A stretch of 52,119 bases of DNA from an uncultured Tenacibaculum sp. (lineage in GTDB: Bacteria; Bacteroidota; Bacteroidia; Flavobacteriales; Flavobacteriaceae): NCBI GenBank assembly GCA_947501615.1, contig CANMWK010000014.1, forward strand, positions 1-52,119. The letters run 5' to 3'. The number at the start of each line of letters is the position of its first letter. Within the stretch, counting starts at the first letter, position 1. The translations under genes were made by a program, and so were the position numbers. Under the pieces are notes generated by a model. That model searched no databases, was not told the DNA's origin, and was given only the letters and a program-made list of their open reading frames with translations. Below, one piece after another: positions 25,583 through 33,360 of the stretch.

Positions 25583-25604
25583 ATATGCGCTTATGAATTT
25601 CTTC

Positions 25605-26849
25605 TTATTGCATTGACTTATATAAATCTTTATACTCTTTAGCCTTAGCTCCCATCTCTAATAGTTCATATAAACTCATTAAAGACTTTACAGTATCTGC
25701 ACTTCTATTTAAGCTATCAGCTTTTTCTAAATATGGTAAAGCTTCTCTATACACTTCTTTTTGTTGTAAAGCTAACTCATCATATTTTTTAAAGTTAGAA
25801 AGATTTTTATTCATCTCTTCAACAATAGCTTTCTCTTTAGCTAAAATAACAGCAGAAATATTCATATATGCATCAGCATAATCTGGCTTTAACTCTATCG
25901 CTTTCTTGTAGTACTCAATTGCCTCTTTATCTCTTCCTTGATTAGAATTCACCACACCTAGGTTATAATAAAGCACTGGATTTTTCGGATCTAAGCTTAT
26001 CGCTTCACTCATTAACTCTCCAAACTTATCCATTTTCTTTAAACTTACATATAATTCAGCCTCATGAAGTATTAAACTTAAATCTTTAGGATTAGATTTT
26101 CTAGCCTCACTCATTGCTTGAATAGCCTCATCTGTCTTTCCTTGCTCTTTTAAGATTAATGCGATATTTTTTACTATTGTACCTAATTTTCCTTCAGAAG
26201 TTTTATCTACTGGTTTAATATGAGTTCCAGCTTTCACCATTAAATCTCTTTGAGTTTTAGACCCAATGTTTTCTTCTTTACCTGTAGCTTTATTAGTAGC
26301 CATATACATTTTTTCTTTTCCTGTATATCCTACATCTCTTAACTCTTGATAATACTTTAATGCCGAATCATAATCATTAGCTTGAGTAGCACTTACCGCA
26401 GCATTATAAGTAAAAACAGTATCTGTAGGGCTTAATTTATACGTTAAGTAAAAATATTTAGCAGCCTCTTTGTAGTTCTTATCTTTATTGTAGTACTCTA
26501 TAGCTTTTTCAGAAATACCTTGAACTGTTTTTTCTAGTATTGGTCTAGCCTCAGAAGTATAACGCTCTTTTCCTATTTTTTTCTCATAATCAAATAATTG
26601 ATTAAATGACGCTGATGCTTCTTCATATTTTTTTACACCAATTAAAGCCTGCCCTGTTAAAAAATAATACTTTGTTTTATACTTATCATCTGCACTCTCT
26701 ATTGAAGTTTTAAGAGAACTTCCAATAGTCAACGCTCCATTAAAATCATTTTTATCTATAGCTTTCTCCATAGATTTTAACTCTTTTTTCTGCCCAAAAG
26801 CAACAAGAGTCATTAAACCTAAAGAAAGTGCTAAAACTGGTTTTTTCAT
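25605..26849 (-). CDS. Secreted TPR-repeat protein
   Basis: I place the start at 26849 (414 residues) because this gives a signal peptide (MKKPVLALSLGLMTLVAFG). The longer frame would begin inside gyrA with an abnormal Lys/Ile/Thr-rich leader. The rest consists of tetratricopeptide repeats; the clearest lie near residues 285-355 (LYYNLGVVNSNQGRDKEAIEY, PDYADAYMNISAVIL). TPR proteins act as scaffolds for other proteins, and the partner is unknown. It begins 31 bases after the gyrA stop on the same strand and is probably co-transcribed. It is a common neighbour of gyrA in this family. Confidence 0.85.
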   Translation of the reverse strand: MKKPVLALSLGLMTLVAFGQKKELKSMEKAIDKNDFNGALTIGSSLKTSIESADDKYKTKYYFLTGQALIGVKKYEEASASFNQLFDYEKKIGKERYTSEARPILEKTVQGISEKAIEYYNKDKNYKEAAKYFYLTYKLSPTDTVFTYNAAVSATQANDYDSALKYYQELRDVGYTGKEKMYMATNKATGKEENIGSKTQRDLMVKAGTHIKPVDKTSEGKLGTIVKNIALILKEQGKTDEAIQAMSEARKSNPKDLSLILHEAELYVSLKKMDKFGELMSEAISLDPKNPVLYYNLGVVNSNQGRDKEAIEYYKKAIELKPDYADAYMNISAVILAKEKAIVEEMNKNLSNFKKYDELALQQKEVYREALPYLEKADSLNRSADTVKSLMSLYELLEMGAKAKEYKDLYKSMQ

Positions 26850-26880
26850 TTTTATTGTTTTAGTTATTGTTATAGTGTTC

Positions 26881-29370
26881 TTAATTTTCATTAGTTTGAT
26901 TTTCAATTTCCGTGCCATTTTCATTTTCCTCTTCCTCATGCATTACTTTTGCTACTGCCGCAATACTGTCGCTATTCTTAATATTTATTAATTTAACTCC
27001 TTGTGTTGCTCTTCCCATTACTCTTAAATCTTCAACAGCCATTCTAATAGTAATACCCGATTTATTGATAATCATTAAATCATTAGAATCATCTACATTT
27101 TTAATCGCTACTAAATCACCTGTCTTTTCAGAAATATTTAATGTTTTAACACCTTTACCTCCTCTATTAGTGACTCTATAATCTTCTAATTTAGATCGCT
27201 TACCATATCCTTTTTCAGAAACTACTAGAATATTACTTTCCATATCATTCACAGATACCATACCTATAACTTCATCGTTATCGTGTTGTAAAGTAATTCC
27301 TCTAACTCCTGAAGCAGTCCTCCCCATTGGTCTTGTTTTCTCTTCCTCAAAACGAATTGCTTTACCTGAGCGCAATGCTAACATTACCTGACTATCTCCT
27401 GTAGTTAATTTTGCTTCTAACAACTCATCCCCATCTTTAATAGTAATTGCATTAATACCATTAGCCCTTGGTCTTGAATACTGTTCCAAAGGAGTTTTCT
27501 TAACTTTACCTTTTTTGGTTGCCATAATTACATAATGATTATTGATGTATTCTTCATCTTTTAAATCATCTGTAACTAAGAAAGCTTTCACTTTATCGTC
27601 TTGTTCAATATTGATTAAGTTCTGAATTGCTCTTCCCTTGGTATTTTTACCTCCTTCAGGAATTTCAAATACACGCATCCAGAATACTTTTCCTTTTTGA
27701 GTAAAGAATAACATGTGTTGGTGATTTGTACCAACGAATAAGTGTTCTAAGAAATCTTCATTTCTAGTTGTAACACCTTTTTGCCCTCTTCCTCCTCTAT
27801 TTTGAACTTTATATTCATCTAAATTCGTTCTCTTAACATATCCAGCATGAGAAATAGTAACGACTACCTTAGTATTAGGAATCATATCCTCTATTCTCAT
27901 GTCTCCTCCAGCGTACTCAATCGTAGACCTTCTTTCATCACCATATTTATCTCTTATCAAGATTAATTCATCTTTGATAATTTGATATCTCCTTGGTTCA
28001 TTAGCAAGAATATCTTTTAAATCTGCAATCGTTTTTACGATTTCATCATACTCAGCTCTTAATTTATCTTGTTCCAGACCTGTTAACTGACGTAATCGCA
28101 TTTCTACGATAGCTTTTGCTTGGATTTCAGATAGCTCAAAACGCTTAATTAAGCTTTCTCTAGCTTCATCTGCGTTAGCTGAACCACGAATAATAGCGAT
28201 AACTTCATCAATATTATCTGATGCTATAATTAAACCTTCTAAAATATGAGCTCTTGCTTCTGCTTTCTTTAATTCATATTGAGTTCTTCGAACCACAACT
28301 TCGTGCCTATGATCTACAAAATGATGAATTAATTGTTTAAGGTTTAATTGCTCTGGTCTTCCTTTTACTAACGCAATGTTATTAACACTAAAAGAAGTTT
28401 GTAATTGTGTATACTTGAATAATTTATTTAGTACAATATTAGGTATTGCATCTCTTTTTAGTACATAAACGATTCGCATCCCTTTACGGTCAGATTCATC
28501 TCTAATACTAGCAATCCCTTCAAGTTTTTTATCATTTACTAAGTCGGCAGTTTTCTTAATCATCTCTGCCTTATTCACCTGATAAGGAATTTCTGTTACT
28601 ATAATGCACTCTCTTCCTTTAACTTCCTCAATAGTAGCTTTTGCACGCATTACAATACGTCCTCTACCTGTGTGGAAAGCATCTCTTACTCCATCGTATC
28701 CATAAATAATACCTCCAGTAGGAAAATCAGGAGCCTTAATGTGTTGCATTAATTCATCGATTTCAATATCTCTATTATCAATGTAAGCAACAGTTCCGTT
28801 AATTACTTCAGTTAAATTGTGTGGAGCCATATTTGTTGCCATTCCCACGGCAATTCCTGAAGCTCCATTGACTAATAAGTTTGGTATTCTTGTTGGTAAT
28901 ACTGTTGGTTCCTGTAATGTATCATCAAAGTTCAGCTTATGATCTACTGTTTCTTTTTCGATATCAGAAAGCATTTCCTCAGAAATCTTTTGCATTCTAA
29001 CCTCAGTATAACGCATTGCTGCTGGGCTATCTCCATCTACAGAACCAAAGTTACCTTGTCCATCAACCATCATATAACGCATGCTCCAATGTTGAGCCAT
29101 ACGTACCATAGAATCATATACTGAAGTATCTCCATGGGGGTGATATTTACCTAAAACTTCCCCAACTATTCTTGCTGATTTCTTGTAAGCACCTGTAGCT
29201 CTTATACCTAACTCATGCATTCCATACAACACTCTCCTGTGCACTGGTTTTAAACCATCTCTTACATCTGGAAGAGCTCTAGAAACAATTACCGACATTG
29301 AATAATCAATGTAGGCTGATTTCATTTGCTCTTCAATATTGATTGGAATCAACTTTTCACCATCTGCCAT
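26881..29370 (-). CDS. gyrA: DNA gyrase subunit A
   Basis: This 829-residue subunit breaks and rejoins DNA in the A2B2 gyrase. The winged-helix core contains YHPHGDTSVYD and the active-site tyrosine Y121 (AAMRYTEVR). The residue at the E. coli Ser83 position is T82 and the Asp87 equivalent is D86, so no obvious quinolone-resistance change is seen, although Thr is less common than Ser. The C-terminal beta-pinwheel carries the GyrA box QNRGGRGQKG and six blade repeats, and the tail is acidic (EEEENENGTE). The length is near normal. A terminator-like hairpin lies 38 to 73 bases upstream of the start. Confidence 0.97.
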   Translation of the reverse strand: MADGEKLIPINIEEQMKSAYIDYSMSVIVSRALPDVRDGLKPVHRRVLYGMHELGIRATGAYKKSARIVGEVLGKYHPHGDTSVYDSMVRMAQHWSMRYMMVDGQGNFGSVDGDSPAAMRYTEVRMQKISEEMLSDIEKETVDHKLNFDDTLQEPTVLPTRIPNLLVNGASGIAVGMATNMAPHNLTEVINGTVAYIDNRDIEIDELMQHIKAPDFPTGGIIYGYDGVRDAFHTGRGRIVMRAKATIEEVKGRECIIVTEIPYQVNKAEMIKKTADLVNDKKLEGIASIRDESDRKGMRIVYVLKRDAIPNIVLNKLFKYTQLQTSFSVNNIALVKGRPEQLNLKQLIHHFVDHRHEVVVRRTQYELKKAEARAHILEGLIIASDNIDEVIAIIRGSANADEARESLIKRFELSEIQAKAIVEMRLRQLTGLEQDKLRAEYDEIVKTIADLKDILANEPRRYQIIKDELILIRDKYGDERRSTIEYAGGDMRIEDMIPNTKVVVTISHAGYVKRTNLDEYKVQNRGGRGQKGVTTRNEDFLEHLFVGTNHQHMLFFTQKGKVFWMRVFEIPEGGKNTKGRAIQNLINIEQDDKVKAFLVTDDLKDEEYINNHYVIMATKKGKVKKTPLEQYSRPRANGINAITIKDGDELLEAKLTTGDSQVMLALRSGKAIRFEEEKTRPMGRTASGVRGITLQHDNDEVIGMVSVNDMESNILVVSEKGYGKRSKLEDYRVTNRGGKGVKTLNISEKTGDLVAIKNVDDSNDLMIINKSGITIRMAVEDLRVMGRATQGVKLINIKNSDSIAAVAKVMHEEEENENGTEIENQTNEN

Positions 29371-29666
29371 ATTAATCTTTATTTAAAAAATTAGTATTTG
29401 TTTTGTAAAAAAGTGAATTTTACCTCTATAAAATTCACTTTTTCTATTTAATCGCCTCCGATAAGCAACGCAAGATATTATTTTAACCAAAACTTGCCAA
29501 GCTTTCTTATTTTATTTTCACTATATTTATTAACAATTCTGTAGATTTCTGAACACAAAAACCCTCTCAAAAAAATCTGACTTTTTGTCTTTTTTTTTTA
29601 CTGGCATTGTTTTTGTAATTTTTCTACAAAAATTCTTACTAACTTTACAACAAAAGAAATTAATTT
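29371..29666. other. Divergent gyrA-clpC intergenic region
   Basis: This region carries the start signals for two divergent genes. A clpC promoter may be TTTTG at 29611-29615 with TAACTTTA at 29640-29647 (spacing of 24 is long). A clear TAnnTTTG box for gyrA is not seen. A perfect hairpin (29408-29443) lies on the gyrA side. No gene. Confidence 0.5.
29408..29443. other. 15-bp perfect hairpin in the gyrA upstream region
   Basis: AAAAAGTGAATTTTA (29408-29422) pairs perfectly with 29429-29443, with the 6-base loop CCTCTA. It looks like a bidirectional terminator but lies between divergent genes. If gyrA transcription starts upstream of it, it would be an attenuator in the gyrA leader. Confidence 0.5.
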
Positions 29667-32222
29667 ATGGACGAAAATTTTTCACCAGGAGTTAGAGATG
29701 TTATCACTTTTAGTAAAGAAGAAGCTTTACGATTAGGTCATGACTTTATAGGTACTGAGCATCTTTTACTTGGTCTCATTAGAAAAGGAGATGGAAAAGC
29801 TATAGATATATTATCGACGTTTGATATTGATTTAGATTTAGTTCGCAACAAACTGGAAAGATTAAATCCAGTTTCTGCTAAGGAATTAAATCAAAAAAAT
29901 AACCTCCACTTAACTAGACAAGCTGAAAAAGCAATTAAAACTACTTTTTTAGAAGCTAAATTATACCAAAGTAATGCTATTGATACGGCGCATTTATTAT
30001 TATGTATTTTACGTAATGAAAATGACCCTACCACTAAATTACTTCAAAAATATGATGTAGATTACGATCAAGCCAAAGCATTGTACAAAGAGTTAAATAT
30101 AGAAGATGGAGATTTACCAATAAATCCTATTGCAGAAACGCCAGGGGATGAATTTGCTGATGATAAATCTGATTATGGGCAACAACAAACTCCTAGAGGC
30201 AAAACTAATAAAAAATCTAAAACTCCCGTTTTAGATAATTTTGGTAGAGATTTAACTGCTTTAGCTGAAAATGGGAAATTAGATCCTGTGGTAGGTAGAT
30301 TAAAGGAAATCGAACGTGTTTCTCAAATATTAAGTAGACGAAAGAAAAACAACCCAATGTTAATTGGTGAACCTGGGGTTGGTAAATCTGCAATTGCAGA
30401 GGGTTTAGCTTTACGAATTGTAAACAGAAAAGTTTCTCGAATTTTATTCGATAAAAGAATTGTTTCATTAGACCTAGCAAGCCTAGTCGCTGGAACAAAA
30501 TACAGAGGACAGTTTGAAGAGCGCATGAAGGCTTTAATGAATGAACTTGAAAAGAATGATGATATTATTCTTTTTATTGATGAAATTCATACTATTGTTG
30601 GTGCTGGTGGAGCTACTGGTTCTTTAGATGCATCTAACATGTTAAAACCTGCTTTAGCTCGTGGAGAAATTCAATGTATTGGTGCTACTACTTTAGATGA
30701 GTACAGAACGAATATTGAAAAAGATGGTGCACTAGAGCGTCGTTTTCAAAAAGTAATGGTAGACCCTACCACTGTAGAAGAAACGATACAAATCCTTCAC
30801 AATATCAAAGGAAAATATGAAGCACATCATAATGTAGAGTTTACTGATGAAGCTATTGATGCTTGTGTAAAGTTAACGAACAGATATATGACGGATCGTT
30901 TCCTACCTGACAAAGCTATTGATGCTCTAGATGAAGCTGGTTCTCGTATTCATATTACAAATATTGTTGTTCCTCAACAAATCTTAGAGCTAGAATCTAA
31001 ACTTGAAGAAATTAGACAACGTAAAACAAAAGCTGTTAGTGGTCAAAAATATGAAGAGGCTGCCAAGTTAAGAGATGATGAAAAGAATATTGAAGCTGCT
31101 TTAGACTCTGCACAACAACAGTGGGAACAAGATTCTAAATTACATAGAGAAACTGTTACTGAAGATAACGTTGCTGAAGTAGTATCTATGATGACTGGAA
31201 TACCTGTGAATAGAGTAGCTGAAGCTGAAAGTAATAGATTGGCAGAATTACCATCTTTAATTCAAGGAAAAGTAATTGGTCAAGATAATGCTGTTAGTAA
31301 AGTTGTAAAAGCTATTCAACGTAATAGAGTTGGACTTAAAGACCCTAACAAGCCTATTGGATCATTTATTTTCTTAGGTTCTACAGGAGTTGGTAAAACT
31401 CAATTGGCAAAAGTTTTGGCTAAAGAACTTTTTGATTCTGATGAGTCTTTGATTAGAATCGACATGAGTGAATACATGGAAAAGTTTGCTATTTCTAGAT
31501 TAATTGGTGCACCTCCAGGATATGTTGGATACGAAGAAGGAGGACAACTTACTGAAAAAGTTAGACGCAAACCTTACTCTGTCGTTCTTTTAGATGAAAT
31601 TGAAAAAGCGCATCCAGATGTATTTAACATGCTTTTACAAATTTTAGATGATGGACACATAACGGATAGTTTAGGTAGAAAAATCGATTTTAGGAACACT
31701 ATTATTATTATGACTTCTAACATTGGTGTTAGAAAATTAAAAGATTTTGGTGGTGGTGTTGGTTTTGGAACTCAATCGAAAAAAGATCAAGAAGACGAGC
31801 ATGCTAAGAGCATTATAGAAGGTGCACTTAAAAAATCTTTTGCTCCTGAATTTTTAAATCGTATAGATGACGTTATTATCTTTAATTCGCTTGAACGTGA
31901 AGACATTCACAAAATCATTGATATTGAATTACAAAAATTATTATCTAGAATTTCTGAATTAGGATACCACCTAACACTTTCTGAAAAGGCAAAAGATTAT
32001 ATTGCTAATAAAGGTTTCGATAAACAATATGGTGCTCGACCTTTAAAAAGAGCGATTCAAAAATACATTGAAGATGCCTTAGCTGAAGAAATTGTTAATT
32101 CTAAATTAGGTGAGGGTGATTCTATTTTTATGGATTTAAACGATGACACAAATCGATTAACTATTAAAATAGAAAAAGGAGAAAAACCTGAAGAGACTCG
32201 AACTGAAGTTGATGATGAATAA
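29667..32222 (+). CDS. clpC: ClpC-type AAA+ unfoldase
   Basis: This 851-residue HSP100 protein unfolds substrates for the ClpP protease. It has two Clp-N repeats (about 1-140), AAA-1 with Walker A GEPGVGKS (234-241) and Walker B FIDEIH, a UVR/middle domain (about 445-490, KYEEAAKLRDDEK), AAA-2 with Walker A GSTGVGKT (571-578) and LLDEIEKAH, and a C-terminal D2-small domain. The short middle domain makes it ClpC rather than ClpB. It is followed by a strong terminator, so it is monocistronic. Confidence 0.95.
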   Translation: MDENFSPGVRDVITFSKEEALRLGHDFIGTEHLLLGLIRKGDGKAIDILSTFDIDLDLVRNKLERLNPVSAKELNQKNNLHLTRQAEKAIKTTFLEAKLYQSNAIDTAHLLLCILRNENDPTTKLLQKYDVDYDQAKALYKELNIEDGDLPINPIAETPGDEFADDKSDYGQQQTPRGKTNKKSKTPVLDNFGRDLTALAENGKLDPVVGRLKEIERVSQILSRRKKNNPMLIGEPGVGKSAIAEGLALRIVNRKVSRILFDKRIVSLDLASLVAGTKYRGQFEERMKALMNELEKNDDIILFIDEIHTIVGAGGATGSLDASNMLKPALARGEIQCIGATTLDEYRTNIEKDGALERRFQKVMVDPTTVEETIQILHNIKGKYEAHHNVEFTDEAIDACVKLTNRYMTDRFLPDKAIDALDEAGSRIHITNIVVPQQILELESKLEEIRQRKTKAVSGQKYEEAAKLRDDEKNIEAALDSAQQQWEQDSKLHRETVTEDNVAEVVSMMTGIPVNRVAEAESNRLAELPSLIQGKVIGQDNAVSKVVKAIQRNRVGLKDPNKPIGSFIFLGSTGVGKTQLAKVLAKELFDSDESLIRIDMSEYMEKFAISRLIGAPPGYVGYEEGGQLTEKVRRKPYSVVLLDEIEKAHPDVFNMLLQILDDGHITDSLGRKIDFRNTIIIMTSNIGVRKLKDFGGGVGFGTQSKKDQEDEHAKSIIEGALKKSFAPEFLNRIDDVIIFNSLEREDIHKIIDIELQKLLSRISELGYHLTLSEKAKDYIANKGFDKQYGARPLKRAIQKYIEDALAEEIVNSKLGEGDSIFMDLNDDTNRLTIKIEKGEKPEETRTEVDDE

Positions 32223-32231
32223 ATTAATGAC

Positions 32232-32261
32232 AAGCCCAAGTTTACAACTTGGGCTTTTTTT
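32232..32261 (+). terminator. Rho-independent terminator of clpC
   Basis: An 11-bp perfect stem (32232-32242 with 32246-32256) with loop TAC, followed by a T-run. It overlaps the upstream in-frame ATG at 32249, which argues against that start for the next gene. Confidence 0.9.
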
Positions 32262-32281
32262 ATTCTTTTAAATTTTTAATT

Positions 32282-33211
32282 ATGAATAAACTTTTTAGCA
32301 TTCTAGGGCTACTTTTTATACTCACAGTATGTAATTCTTGTTTACATTCTAATGCTTCTGAAAATCAGAAAACATTTTCTAAAACTCAAAAAAACGAACG
32401 ACTAGCTTCTGAAAAAACAAAAAAATATTGGTATGATGGCAATGCTGAAATATCGAGTTATACACTCTCACAAGCTAGATATGGTGAAATTCATAACGGA
32501 ACTGCTACATTAATTTTTGTGACTGAACCTTTCTCTAAAACATCAAACACTAAAGCTGATTATCCTAATCAAAACAATATTCCTGTTTTAAAATTAAATA
32601 GGAATAAAAAATTCAATACTGGAATTTATCCTTATGCTATGATGAATAGCACTTTTTTTCCTTTCGAAAAAGGAAATCATTCATTAAAAATAACATCTTC
32701 CATACAAGAATGGTGTGGTATGACCTATGTTGAAATGAAAAATAACACGAATAATTTTATTTTTAACTTCAATTCTTATTTCGAAGGAGCGTCATTTCAG
32801 AATAAAAAAATAGAAAAAACAATTTTAGAAGATGACATTTGGTCGTTAATACGTTTGAACCCTGAATTACTACCTACAGGAAAGTTAGCAATAATTCCTT
32901 CTTTTTTCTTCTTAAATTCTAAACATGAACCTTTCAAAAGTTACACAGGAGAGGCTAAATTAGAAAAATCGGCATCTGCCACTATTTATACAATCACATA
33001 TCCTAAAATCAATAGAACATTACAAATTAACTTTGAATCTTCATTCCCTTACAAAATATTAAGTTGGGAAGAATCTCATGAGAGTGGTTATGGAAAAAAC
33101 AAAAAAGTGCTAACCACCAAAGCTTCATTAATGAAAACTATCAAAATTGATTATTGGAATAAAAACAGTACTAAAGATTCTATTTGGAGAGATAGCCTAC
33201 TATTAAAATAA
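32282..33211 (+). CDS. Uncharacterised lipoprotein-like protein (often labelled septum formation inhibitor Maf)
   Basis: This protein has 309 residues from the ATG at 32282; the earlier ATG at 32249 lies in the clpC terminator. It has an N-terminal hydrophobic signal (LFSILGLLFILTV) with Cys residues (CNSC) that may be lipidated, although the lipobox is imperfect. The rest contains KYWYDGNAEISSYTLSQARYG and an EWCGM motif and is strand-rich. Flavobacterial homologues are often named Maf, but nothing here resembles the Maf nucleotide pyrophosphatase, so that name is not supported. Function unknown. It probably resides in the cell envelope. Confidence 0.7.
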   Translation: MNKLFSILGLLFILTVCNSCLHSNASENQKTFSKTQKNERLASEKTKKYWYDGNAEISSYTLSQARYGEIHNGTATLIFVTEPFSKTSNTKADYPNQNNIPVLKLNRNKKFNTGIYPYAMMNSTFFPFEKGNHSLKITSSIQEWCGMTYVEMKNNTNNFIFNFNSYFEGASFQNKKIEKTILEDDIWSLIRLNPELLPTGKLAIIPSFFFLNSKHEPFKSYTGEAKLEKSASATIYTITYPKINRTLQINFESSFPYKILSWEESHESGYGKNKKVLTTKASLMKTIKIDYWNKNSTKDSIWRDSLLLK

Positions 33212-33319
33212 GATATCTTTGTACTTACTGCCAAGTATAATCAAATAAACTCTTACAGAATTAAAAATAATATCTGACTTAAAAAAAACAATTACTCAAT
33301 AATAATTGAATAATTTATC

Positions 33320-33348
33320 TTGTTAACTCGTATTTTTTTGTAATTTTC
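33320..33348 (+). promoter_or_regulatory. Possible promoter of the T9SS lamin-tail gene
   Basis: TTG (33320-33322), 18 bases, TAATTTTC (33341-33348), close to the Bacteroidota consensus. The ATG is at 33361. Confidence 0.35.
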
Positions 33349-33360
33349 AGTCAAAATTCT

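Noticed and set aside
26850..26939. Extended N terminus of the TPR protein
   Set aside because: It lies in gyrA on the same strand and has an abnormal Lys/Ile/Thr composition; the signal peptide begins at 26849.
32249..32281. Earlier ATG for the lipoprotein-like gene
   Set aside because: It lies within the clpC terminator, and the signal peptide begins at 32282.
32282..33211. Maf septum inhibitor function
   Set aside because: The Maf pyrophosphatase motifs are not present; the name seems to be a propagated label.
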